In this document: positions 57,260-64,000 of the stretch, one piece after another
Position numbering within the stretch: position 1 is the stretch's first letter
Layout: each line of letters starts with the position of its first letter
NCBI GenBank assembly: GCA_020544565.1
Contig: CP078014.1
Coordinates: 2,048,016 to 2,112,015, forward strand
From: Bradyrhizobiaceae bacterium
GTDB taxonomy: Bacteria > Pseudomonadota > Alphaproteobacteria > Rhizobiales > Xanthobacteraceae
Length of the DNA stretch: 64,000 nucleotides
Reading direction: 5' to 3'
Position numbers and translations under genes: made by a program
The notes under the pieces: model-generated
Databases searched by the model: none
What the model saw: the letters and a program-made list of their open reading frames with translations, nothing else
What the model was told of the DNA's origin: nothing

Positions 57260-59008
57260 TTACCGGCCATCCCTCGATGACGCAAGAATAAGGCGCTCGG
57301 ACGGCGGCAGATCGAACCGCGGCGTGACGCCGAGCAGCGGCGCGATGCGCTCGATCACCCGCCCGCCGGTCGGCACCGCGTTCCAGCCCGAGGTGATGAA
57401 GCCGTGGGTCTCCGGCAGCGACTGCGGTTCGTCCAGCATCACCAGAAGCTGATAGCGCGGATTGTCAGCCGGCAGGATCGCCGTGAACGAGTTCAGCACC
57501 CGCTTCTTGGCGTAGCGGCCGTTGATGACCTTCTCGGAGGTTCCGGTCTTGCCGCCGATATAATAGCCCTTGACGTCGGCCTTGCGTGCGGTGCCGATCT
57601 CGGCGTTGAGCCGCATCAGGAAGCGCATCTTCTCGCTGGTGTCGGCGCGGATCACCCGCTTGGCCACCGCCATCGCTTCCTTCTCGCTGCGCTTGAGGAA
57701 GGTCGGCGGAATGAGATAGCCGCCATTGACCAGCGCGTTGATGCCCATCACCGCCTGCAGCGGCGCCACCGCCATGCCGTGGCCGAACGAGATCGTCACC
57801 GTGTTGAGTTCGCCCCAGCGCTTCGGCACCAGCGGCGAGGCGCTTTCCGGCAGTTCGGTGCGCAGCCGCGTGGTCTGCCCCATCTTGGCCAGGAACGCCT
57901 TGTGCGCCTCGACGCCCTGCCCGAGCGCGATGCGCGCCGCGCCGACGTTCGAAGAGTAAGTGAACACTTCCTTGGTGTTGATGAAGCGCCCCATCGGATG
58001 GTCGTCGTGGATCTTGAACCTGCCGTAGTGCAGCGGCCCGCGCGCGTCCCACAGCGAATTCAGCGTCGCCTTGCCGGAATCGAGCGCCATCGCCAGCGTG
58101 AACGCCTTGAAGGTCGAGCCCATTTCATACACGCCGGTGGTCAGGCGGTTGATGCGGTCGGGATCGTGCACTTCCTTGGGATTGTTCGGGTCGAAGTCCG
58201 GCAGCGACACCATCGCGATCACCTCGCCGGTGCGCACGTCGCTGACGATGCCCGAGGCCGCCTTGGCGCGGAACTTCTCCTTCGCCTTCATCAGTTCGTC
58301 GCGCAGCGCATGTTCGACCCGAAGGTCGACGGCGAGTTCCACCGGCGCCTGCTGCCGATCGGTGGCGAAGCCTGCACGATGCAGATCGGCGAGGCCGTTG
58401 CCGTCGAGCCACTTCTCGATGCCGGCGATGCCCTGGTTGTCGATGTTGACGAGGCCGATCAGATGCGACACGTCCACGCCGCTCGGATAGACACGCTTGT
58501 TCTCGCGCAGGAAGCCGATGCCGGGAAGGCCGAGGCGGTAGATGTCCTTCTGCTGCTGCGGAGTGATTTCGCGCTTGAGCCAGACGAAGCCTTTCTTGGA
58601 GGACAGGCGGTCGCGCACTTCGCCGGCGTCGATGTCCGGCATGGTCGCGGTCAGAAGTTCGATCGCCTCGTCCTTGTCGATCAGGCGGCGCGGCTCGCCG
58701 AACAGCGACGGCATCTTGACGTCGGTGGCGAGGATCGCGCCGTTGCGGTCGAGAATGTCCGGGCGCGCCGTAGCGATGGCGTCCTGCGAGGCGGTGCGCC
58801 GCGCGCCGTGGCCGTCGTCTCCCACGGCGAACATGACGAGGCGCGCCGCGATCACCACATAGACCGCGCCGAACGCGATCATCGCCAGGCCGACACGGGC
58901 GCGCGCCTTGGCCGAGCGATCGACATTGCGGCCGTAGAGCAGCGTGCGGATCATCCGCTGCCGCCATGGCTCCGCCGGCCTCGCCACCTCAAGCGCCTGA
59001 TCGGTCAT
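57260..59008 (-). CDS. ftsI: FtsI/PBP3, septal peptidoglycan transpeptidase
   Basis: FtsI cross-links septal peptidoglycan and works with FtsW. The 582-residue class B PBP has a short cytoplasmic start, a membrane anchor (VGLAMIAFGAVYVVIAARLV), a PBP-dimer domain (RPDILDRNGAILATDVKMPS) and a transpeptidase domain. The active-site serine is in GSTFKAFTLA (SxxK), with SSNVGAAR (SxN) and GGKTGTSEK (KTG). Its ATG overlaps the ftsL stop (ATGA at 59005-59008). The open frame to 59257 lies within ftsL and is a shadow. Confidence 0.96.
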   Translation of the reverse strand: MTDQALEVARPAEPWRQRMIRTLLYGRNVDRSAKARARVGLAMIAFGAVYVVIAARLVMFAVGDDGHGARRTASQDAIATARPDILDRNGAILATDVKMPSLFGEPRRLIDKDEAIELLTATMPDIDAGEVRDRLSSKKGFVWLKREITPQQQKDIYRLGLPGIGFLRENKRVYPSGVDVSHLIGLVNIDNQGIAGIEKWLDGNGLADLHRAGFATDRQQAPVELAVDLRVEHALRDELMKAKEKFRAKAASGIVSDVRTGEVIAMVSLPDFDPNNPKEVHDPDRINRLTTGVYEMGSTFKAFTLAMALDSGKATLNSLWDARGPLHYGRFKIHDDHPMGRFINTKEVFTYSSNVGAARIALGQGVEAHKAFLAKMGQTTRLRTELPESASPLVPKRWGELNTVTISFGHGMAVAPLQAVMGINALVNGGYLIPPTFLKRSEKEAMAVAKRVIRADTSEKMRFLMRLNAEIGTARKADVKGYYIGGKTGTSEKVINGRYAKKRVLNSFTAILPADNPRYQLLVMLDEPQSLPETHGFITSGWNAVPTGGRVIERIAPLLGVTPRFDLPPSERLILASSRDGR

Positions 59009-59415
59009 TGCGCACCCTCCGGCGCCGGCACCGAACCGGTCACCGTCTCCTGATCCTGCGACGCCGAGGCCAGCGCTTCCTGATCGACGCTCTCGATCAT
59101 GGTGCCGATCGGATCGGGGTCGCCCGGCTTGACGAAGCTCGGCGGCCGCGGCGGCAGGTTCTTCAGCGTGTCGTATTGCGTGGCCTCGATCGGCCGCAGC
59201 GACAGATGGCGCGCGGCGATACCCTGCAGCCGCCGGGGCGACTCGAGCTTGGCCCATTCCGCCTTGAGGCTGGCGATGGCGTCGCGCTGCTCGCGGATGT
59301 CGGCACGCAGCCGGATCACGCGCTCGGTCCGCACCGTGGACTCCATCTTGATGCGGTAGACATAGGCGGCGGCGAACACCAGCGCGCAGATGACGAAGAG
59401 GTGGACGATGCGCAC
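59005..59415 (-). CDS. ftsL: Cell division protein FtsL
   Basis: FtsL is a small bitopic divisome protein that forms a coiled coil with FtsB and binds FtsQ. The 136-residue product starts with GTG at 59415, has an N-terminal membrane segment (VHLFVICALVFAAAYVYRI) and a coiled-coil stretch (RVIRLRADIREQRDAIASLK), then a Pro-rich C-terminal tail of about 60 residues that is longer than in E. coli FtsL. It lies between rsmH (one base upstream) and ftsI (overlap), the usual position. The sequence is poorly conserved in the family, so position and topology carry the call. Confidence 0.88.
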   Translation of the reverse strand: MRIVHLFVICALVFAAAYVYRIKMESTVRTERVIRLRADIREQRDAIASLKAEWAKLESPRRLQGIAARHLSLRPIEATQYDTLKNLPPRPPSFVKPGDPDPIGTMIESVDQEALASASQDQETVTGSVPAPEGAQ

Positions 59416-59416
59416 G

Positions 59417-60418
59417 TCAGGTCCCTCTCATCACGTCGGCCAGTTGCGGCCAGTCGAAGGCGGCGGTCTCGGGCCGGGCCGGCGCGGCTGTCCGCGCGGC
59501 GGCGCGCAGTTTGGCCGAACGCGCCCGCGGATTGGCGGCGACCTCGTCGTCATCGGCCACCACCGGACGCCGGGTGAGGATCTCGAAGCTCGGCAGCGCC
59601 TGATCGACCTCGGGCAGATGCCGCGAGCCGCTCGCGCGGCGGCCGCGCTCGTTGAGAAAGTTCTTGACGATGCGGTCTTCCAGCGAATGGAACGACACCA
59701 CCGCGAGGCGGCCGCCGGGCTTCAGCATCTGCTCGGCCGCGACCAGCGCCGCGTGCAGTTCGTCCAGCTCCTCGTTGACGAAAATCCGCAGCGCCTGGAA
59801 GGTGCGGGTGGCGGGATGGATTTCGTTCGGCTTGGCGCGCACCACCCGCGCGACGATGTCGGCGAGCGCGCGCGTCGTCGTGATCGGGGCCTCGCGGCGG
59901 GCAGCAACGATGGCGCGGGCGACGGCGCGGGAGTGCCGCTCCTCGCCGAAAATGTAGATGATGTTGGCGAGATCAGTTTCGGACGCCTTGGCCACCACGT
60001 CGGCGGCGCTGGGGCCATCGTGACCCATCCGCATGTCGAGCGGCCCGTTGAGGCGGAACGAGAAGCCGCGCGCGGCCTGGTCGAGCTGCATGGACGAGAC
60101 GCCGACATCCATGACGATGCCGTCCACCGCGTCGAGGCCCTGCGCCTCGCAGACCTCGGCGAGACGGGAGAACCTGTCCTCCACCAGCGTGAGGCGGCCG
60201 TCGGACGCCTCCACCAGATCGAACCCGCCGGCGATGGCGGTGCGGTCGCGGTCGATGGCGATGACGCGAGTGCCGGGCGTTTGCAGGATCATGCGACTGT
60301 AGCCGCCGGCGCCGAAGGTGGCGTCGACATAGACGCCGCCGGCATGCGGGGCGAGCGCGTCCACCGCCTCGCGGCCGAGCACCGGAACATGACGGACGGG
60401 CGCGTCATCGGACGGCAT
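59417..60418 (-). CDS. rsmH: 16S rRNA (cytosine-1402-N4) methyltransferase
   Basis: RsmH (MraW) methylates C1402 of 16S rRNA. The 333-residue product has [20 protein letters not shown], the SAM motif [34 protein letters not shown], and the family block [35 protein letters not shown] and [15 protein letters not shown] close the domain. It is the first gene of the dcw cluster here; mraZ is not found upstream. The start at 60418 is preferred; the frame continues to 60595. A CtrA-like site lies about 245 bp upstream. Confidence 0.95.
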   Translation of the reverse strand: MPSDDAPVRHVPVLGREAVDALAPHAGGVYVDATFGAGGYSRMILQTPGTRVIAIDRDRTAIAGGFDLVEASDGRLTLVEDRFSRLAEVCEAQGLDAVDGIVMDVGVSSMQLDQAARGFSFRLNGPLDMRMGHDGPSAADVVAKASETDLANIIYIFGEERHSRAVARAIVAARREAPITTTRALADIVARVVRAKPNEIHPATRTFQALRIFVNEELDELHAALVAAEQMLKPGGRLAVVSFHSLEDRIVKNFLNERGRRASGSRHLPEVDQALPSFEILTRRPVVADDDEVAANPRARSAKLRAAARTAAPARPETAAFDWPQLADVMRGT

Positions 60419-60939
60419 GGCGATCCCCCACGCCGCGCACGCGGCCCCATGCCGCGCGGACCGATTCCCACTGACCCGACCGAAGCCGGCGTATTCCGCC
60501 GCCCAGATCGCCCGGACCGCGGAGGCGCTCGCGATGACACGTCGCAAATTCGAAGTTCCGCATGGGATCTTGTGGCCAGCCATGGGCTTTTGCACATCGA
60601 TGAAACCGCAACCGCCCCGTTTCAGGCGCGGCTCTTGATCCTCCAGTAGCGGCCGTTATCGTTAAGGAATGGTTGACGCTCGGGATTGATTTCGAGGGGC
60701 TTCCGGCGCAACCGTGCCATGCGCGCTCTTCTGGGGGTAAAAGGCCGCCGCGCCGCCGTCGCGGATTGCACTGGCGTGGCCGCGCCCCGACATTGTCCGG
60801 CTCCCCGCCCCTCCTGCCCTGCTCCTGCCCGTTTTCGCGTTTTGAAGTACCCTGAACAATGACCCACGGACCGTTTGAGTTGGCCGACCACGTTGCCAGG
60901 CGTCAGCGTCCCGTTCCGCCATCGGGAGTGACCGCCGAC
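60419..60939. other. Divergent intergenic region between rsmH and the amidase gene
   Basis: About 520 bp with no convincing gene apart from a possible N-terminal extension of the amidase (ATG at 60859). It should carry the promoter of the whole dcw transcript on the minus strand and that of the amidase on the plus strand. The only recognisable motif is the CtrA-like site at 60661-60676. No MraZ-type direct repeats were seen. Confidence 0.5.
60661..60676 (-). promoter_or_regulatory. CtrA-like site upstream of rsmH
   Basis: On the minus strand TCAA-CCATTCC-TTAAC matches the CtrA consensus TTAA-N7-TTAAC in all but one base. It lies about 243 bp before the rsmH start, in the region where the dcw promoter should be. 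Cell-cycle control is inferred from this match. Confidence 0.4.
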
Positions 60940-61716
60940 ATGCTGACCTTTCTGCCGGATTCGTCCGTCGTTTCCACCGTGACGCCGTCGCCCAATTTCG
61001 GCGAGCGCAAGGGTGTGCTGTCGCCGGACCTGATCGTGCTGCACTATACCGGCATGTCGGATGCGGCGAGCGCCATCGTGCGGCTGTGCACGGCCGGCAC
61101 CGAGGTCTCGGCGCATTATGTCGTGCTGGAAGACGGCAACATCGTGCAATGCGTGCGCGAGGCGGATCGCGCCTGGCACGCCGGCGCGTCGTCCTGGGCC
61201 GGCGAGACCGACATCAATTCGCGCTCGATCGGGATCGAGATCGTCAACCGCGGCCACGACCTCGGCTATCCCGCGTTTCCGCTGCGGCAGATCGCGGCGG
61301 TGATCGCGCTGTGCAAGGGCATCATGATCCGGCGCGACATTCCGCAACACCGCATCGTCGGCCATTCGGACGTCGCACCGAGCCGCAAGAAGGACCCGGG
61401 CGAGAAGTTTCCCTGGCGCCTGCTGGCCGATTCCGGCGTCGGCCTGTGGGTCGAACCCGAGCCTATCGCCGGTGGCGAGCAGACCATGCTCGGCGCCTCC
61501 GGCGACGACGTGCTGGCGTTGCAGCAGGCGCTGGCCAGCTTCGGCTACGGCGTCCCGCTTAACGGGCAGTACGACGCCGCCACCATGGACGTGGTGGTGG
61601 CGTTCCAGCGCCGCTTCCGGCCGGAGCGGATCGACGGCATCGCCGATCATTCGACCTTGAGCACCCTCGGCAATCTGCTGACGCTGATGCCGCAGGATCT
61701 CGCCCTCACCTCTTGA
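60940..61716 (+). CDS. N-acetylmuramoyl-L-alanine amidase with peptidoglycan-binding domain
   Basis: The 258-residue protein has an Amidase_2 zinc domain: LIVLHYTGM (first zinc His), VSAHYVVLEDGNIVQCV, SIGIEIVNRG and IVGHSDVAPSRKKDPGEKFP (second His and catalytic Lys/Asp region). A C-terminal PG_binding_1 domain follows (DVLALQQALASFGYGVPLNG). This is the AmiD/AmpD-like layout, which releases stem peptides from muropeptides or anhydro-sugars. No signal peptide is evident. The start is uncertain: ATG 60940 follows GGGAG, while ATG 60859 would add 27 residues of less typical codon use. It is divergent from the dcw cluster. Confidence 0.88.
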   Translation: MLTFLPDSSVVSTVTPSPNFGERKGVLSPDLIVLHYTGMSDAASAIVRLCTAGTEVSAHYVVLEDGNIVQCVREADRAWHAGASSWAGETDINSRSIGIEIVNRGHDLGYPAFPLRQIAAVIALCKGIMIRRDIPQHRIVGHSDVAPSRKKDPGEKFPWRLLADSGVGLWVEPEPIAGGEQTMLGASGDDVLALQQALASFGYGVPLNGQYDAATMDVVVAFQRRFRPERIDGIADHSTLSTLGNLLTLMPQDLALTS

Positions 61717-61747
61717 CCTTGCCGCCCGCCATGGCCATCACTGCGGC

Positions 61748-62180
61748 ATCAGTCGGCCGGGCGGCCGCTCCGGCAGGGACCGAAAGGTCGCCGGGGAGGA
61801 AAGTCCGGGCTCCATTGACACGCGGTGCCGGATAACGTCCGGCGGGGGCGACCCCAGGGAAAGTGCCACAGAGAACGAACCGCCACGTCTACGGACGCGG
61901 CAAGGGTGAAAAGGTGCGGTAAGAGCGCACCGCGTTTCCGGCAACGGAGACGGCATGGCAAACCCCACCGGGAGCAAAACCGAATAGGGACGGCATGGCG
62001 GACAGTTCGCTTCCGGAACGCGTTTCCGGGGCGATAACTCCGCGGGGCGCGATGTCAGGCCCGCTGTCCGGGTAGGTTGCTCGAGGCGCAAGGCGACTTG
62101 CGTCCCAGAGGAATGGCCGCCACGTCCGGAGGGTGCGAACCGTCCGGGCCCTACAGAACCCGGCTTACAGGCCGGCTGAT
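61748..62180 (+). ncRNA. rnpB: RNase P RNA, bacterial type A
   Basis: The catalytic RNA that trims the 5' end of tRNA precursors. The universal 5' core GAGGAAAGTCCGGGCTCC is seen at about 61797-61814, along with CCACAGAGA-type CR-II/III sequence (GTGCCACAGAGAACGAACCG), the GGTAAGAGCGCACCG block and the 3' core ending ACAGAACCCGGCTTAC. The P1 ends ATCAGTCGGCC and GGCCGGCTGAT pair, which sets the boundaries within a few bases. The length of about 433 nt fits alphaproteobacterial rnpB. Confidence 0.95.
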
Positions 62181-62221
62181 ACTTTTACCTGCGCCTCTTG
62201 TGACGCGCATGGAATCAACGG

Positions 62222-62248
62222 GGGGCTCGGCGCAATCCGCCGGGCCCC
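62222..62248. terminator. Hairpin between rnpB and the convergent emrB-like gene
   Basis: GGGGCTCGGCG (62222-62232) pairs with CGCCGGGCCCC (62238-62248) with one G-U wobble and a 5-nt loop. It lies 41 bp after rnpB and 22 bp from the stop of the convergent efflux gene, so it can serve both. No long T-tract follows. Confidence 0.6.
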
Positions 62249-62269
62249 TCGCCATGTGGGGGGGGCGCG

Positions 62270-63859
62270 TCAATGCGCGTCGGCGACGGGGCCGGCCATG
62301 TTCGGCTTTTCGACGAAGATCACCAGCACGCTCAACGCCAGATAGAAAATGGTGAGGATATAGAACGCATCACCGTAGCTCATCACCACGGCCTGGCGGT
62401 GGACGATCTGCGACAACTGCTTCAGCGCCATCAGCGAGGCGTCGCCCATGCCCTGAAATTTCTGGGTCAGCATGTTGAGGGTTTCGACCGCGGTGGCGTT
62501 GCCCCAGTTCACCTTCTCATGCAGCCGGGCGATGTGCAGGTCGGTGCGGCTGTCGAGCACGGTGTTGATGACGGCGAGGCCGACCGCGCCGCCGAGATTG
62601 CGCGTCAGGTTGAACAAGCCGGAGGCGTTCTTCATGCGCTCCGGCGGCAGCGTGCCGAGCGCGATGTTGTTGACGGGCACCATCGCCATCATGATGCCGA
62701 CGCCGCGCAGGATCTGCGGGATCAGCAATTCATTGAAATCGTAATCGCGGGTGATCCACGTCATCTGCCACGATCCCAGGGCGAAGATGACGAGGCCCAG
62801 CGCGATCATGATGCGCAGATCGACCTTGGTCGTCATCCGCCCGACGATCGGCGCGGCCACGAACATCGCCGCGCCCGAGACGAACATGGTCTCGCCGATC
62901 ATCATCGCGCTGTAGCCGCGCACCTCGGCGAGATAGCGCGGATAGATATAGGTCAGGCCATAGAGACCGATGCCGATGCAGAACGAGAACGTGCTGCCGA
63001 TGGCGAAGTTACGGTCGGAGAACGCGCGGATGTCCACGATCGGCTCCTTGGTGGTCAGCACCCGCCAGAAGAAGAAGCCGGCCGACACCACGCAGACGAT
63101 GCCGAGCAGGAACACGGTCTCGTCCTGGAACCAGTCGTATTGCGGCCCTTCCTCCAGCACGTATTCCAGCGCGCCGAGAAAACCCGCCATGAACAACAGT
63201 CCCCACCAGTCAAAATGGTCGAGCAGCTTGAAGTTCGGCTTGTCGAAATCCACCAGCGCCAGCACGCCGAGGGTGATGCCGATGCCCGGCACCACGTTGA
63301 TGAAGAACAGCCAGTGCCACGACATCACCTCGGTGATGTAGCCGCCCACCGTCGGCCCGATGGTCGGCGCCAGCGTCGCCACCAGCCCGATGATCGGGGC
63401 CACCAGCGGCAGCTTGCTGCGCGGGAAGATGGTGTAGGCGGAGGCGAACACGGTAGGGATCATGCCCGCGCCGAGAAAGCCCTGCACGGCGCGCCACAGG
63501 ATCATCTGCTCGATGGTCGAGGTCAGGCCGCACATCAAGCTTGCGCCGGTGAAGCCGGCTGCGGAAATCGCGAACAGCAGCCGCGTGCCCAACGCGCGCG
63601 ACAGGAAACCGGACAGCGGGATCGCGATCACTTCCGCGATCAGATAGGCGGTCTGGACCCACGACACTTCGCTGTAGCTAGCCGACAGGCCGGCCTGGAT
63701 TTCCGACAGCGACGCCGAGACGATCTGGATGTCCAGGATGGACATGAACATCCCGAATACCATGATGAGGAACGCGAACAGCCGGCGCGGCTGAATGGTC
63801 TCCTCCGGCAGCGCCGGGGCGGCCGGAATGCCATCCATGGTGGTCGATGCGCCGGCCAT
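62270..63859 (-). CDS. DHA2-family (EmrB-type) multidrug efflux permease
   Basis: The 529-residue protein has 14 predicted membrane segments and DHA2 features: FMSILDIQIVSASLSEIQAG in helix 1, WVQTAYLIAEVIAIPLSGFL, motif C-like PTIGPTVGGYITEVMSWHWL and FFINVVPGIGITLGVLALV. It is the inner-membrane exporter of an EmrAB-type proton-driven system. The start at 63859 is supported by GAG upstream and by the gap to the preceding gene, the HlyD-type partner at 63884. The substrate is unknown. Confidence 0.92.
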   Translation of the reverse strand: MAGASTTMDGIPAAPALPEETIQPRRLFAFLIMVFGMFMSILDIQIVSASLSEIQAGLSASYSEVSWVQTAYLIAEVIAIPLSGFLSRALGTRLLFAISAAGFTGASLMCGLTSTIEQMILWRAVQGFLGAGMIPTVFASAYTIFPRSKLPLVAPIIGLVATLAPTIGPTVGGYITEVMSWHWLFFINVVPGIGITLGVLALVDFDKPNFKLLDHFDWWGLLFMAGFLGALEYVLEEGPQYDWFQDETVFLLGIVCVVSAGFFFWRVLTTKEPIVDIRAFSDRNFAIGSTFSFCIGIGLYGLTYIYPRYLAEVRGYSAMMIGETMFVSGAAMFVAAPIVGRMTTKVDLRIMIALGLVIFALGSWQMTWITRDYDFNELLIPQILRGVGIMMAMVPVNNIALGTLPPERMKNASGLFNLTRNLGGAVGLAVINTVLDSRTDLHIARLHEKVNWGNATAVETLNMLTQKFQGMGDASLMALKQLSQIVHRQAVVMSYGDAFYILTIFYLALSVLVIFVEKPNMAGPVADAH

Positions 63860-63883
63860 CGCGTGACTCTCGGGATTGCGCCG

Positions 63884-64000
63884 TTACCGCGCCGCTACCG
63901 GCACGGCGCCGTCGGCCGCGGGCTTGGTGTTGATCGTGGTGACGACCGACATGCCCGGCCGCAGCAGGTTTTCGCGCGCCACCGACGCCGGCACGCGGAT
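63884..64000 (-). CDS. HlyD/EmrA-type membrane fusion protein, C-terminal end (cut by window edge)
   Basis: Only the last 38 codons are in the window. They read IRVPASVARENLLRPGMSVV then TTINTKPAADGAVPVAAR and a TAA stop. The LRPGMSVVTTI stretch is typical of the end of EmrA-type periplasmic adaptor proteins. It lies 24 bp upstream of the EmrB-type permease on the same strand, the normal emrA-emrB order, so the two should form one efflux pump with an outer-membrane channel. Confidence 0.8.
   Translation of the reverse strand: MRVPASVARENLLRPGMSVVTTINTKPAADGAVPVAAR

Noticed and set aside
61738-62345. Small protein-coding frames over the RNase P RNA
   Set aside because: The region is accounted for by rnpB, whose conserved core is unmistakable.

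Overview
The window is a GC-rich chromosome segment from an alphaproteobacterium, most likely the Bradyrhizobiaceae (Rhodopseudomonas, Bradyrhizobium, Afipia and relatives). Supporting signs are a circularly permuted two-piece tmRNA gene with tag ANDNYAPVAQAA, an alphaproteobacterial SspB, a long-linker FtsZ, an alphaproteobacterial dcw gene order, a type A RNase P RNA, CtrA-type TTAA-N7-TTAAC sites, and dispersed palindromic repeats of the kind common in Bradyrhizobium-like genomes. No prophage, CRISPR array, tRNA, rRNA or transposase gene was seen.

Layout. 1-3.0 kb (minus): membrane protease control and periplasmic quality control (hflK, hflC, DUF2065, start of a degP-like gene). 3.0-4.4 kb (minus): thyA-folA, overlapping. 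4.5-7.7 kb (minus): tripartite tricarboxylate transporter tctBAC. 7.9-9.0 kb (plus): ssrA (tmRNA) followed by sspB, the adaptor for tmRNA-tagged proteins. 9.1-11.9 kb (plus): fumC, DUF4169 and two paralogous ribbon-helix-helix genes. 11.9-18.3 kb: large AsmA protein, Cfa-type methyltransferase, FAD-linked D-lactate/glycolate-type dehydrogenase, DUF1328. 18.5-23.4 kb (plus): UvrD-family helicase carrying an in-frame palindromic repeat, hicAB with a short HicB, and a two-gene ABC exporter. 23.4-33.3 kb: L,D-transpeptidase, fused MFS/spermidine-synthase protein, phytoene-desaturase-like oxidoreductase, prmA behind a DnaA/CtrA-like site cluster, aminopeptidase P, Bcr/CflA exporter.

33.3-60.4 kb (almost all minus) is the centrepiece. 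In transcription order it reads rsmH-ftsL-ftsI-murE-murF-mraY-murD-ftsW-murG-murC-murB-ddl-ftsQ-ftsA-ftsZ, then lpxC, bamD, recN and ligA. It covers most cytoplasmic and inner-membrane steps of peptidoglycan precursor synthesis plus the divisome core, followed by lipid A synthesis, outer-membrane assembly and DNA repair. Two plus-strand genes interrupt it: a DUF4239-like membrane protein between ddl and murB, and a single-domain GIY-YIG nuclease between murB and murC. 60.9-64 kb holds a peptidoglycan amidase, rnpB and an EmrAB-type efflux system that runs off the window.

The most unusual signal is a small element at 47121-47497. A GIY-YIG nuclease ORF of atypical composition is bounded by a perfect 37-bp inverted repeat, and each arm is itself a REP-like hairpin. 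The same two arms occur without a gene at 51464-51552 and in decayed form at 48967-49044. A second palindromic family, with ends CGTCATTCCGG, lies in two intergenic gaps and once inside uvrD, where it adds about 33 codons without breaking the frame. Several of the larger non-overlapping junctions of the dcw cluster hold one of these repeats.
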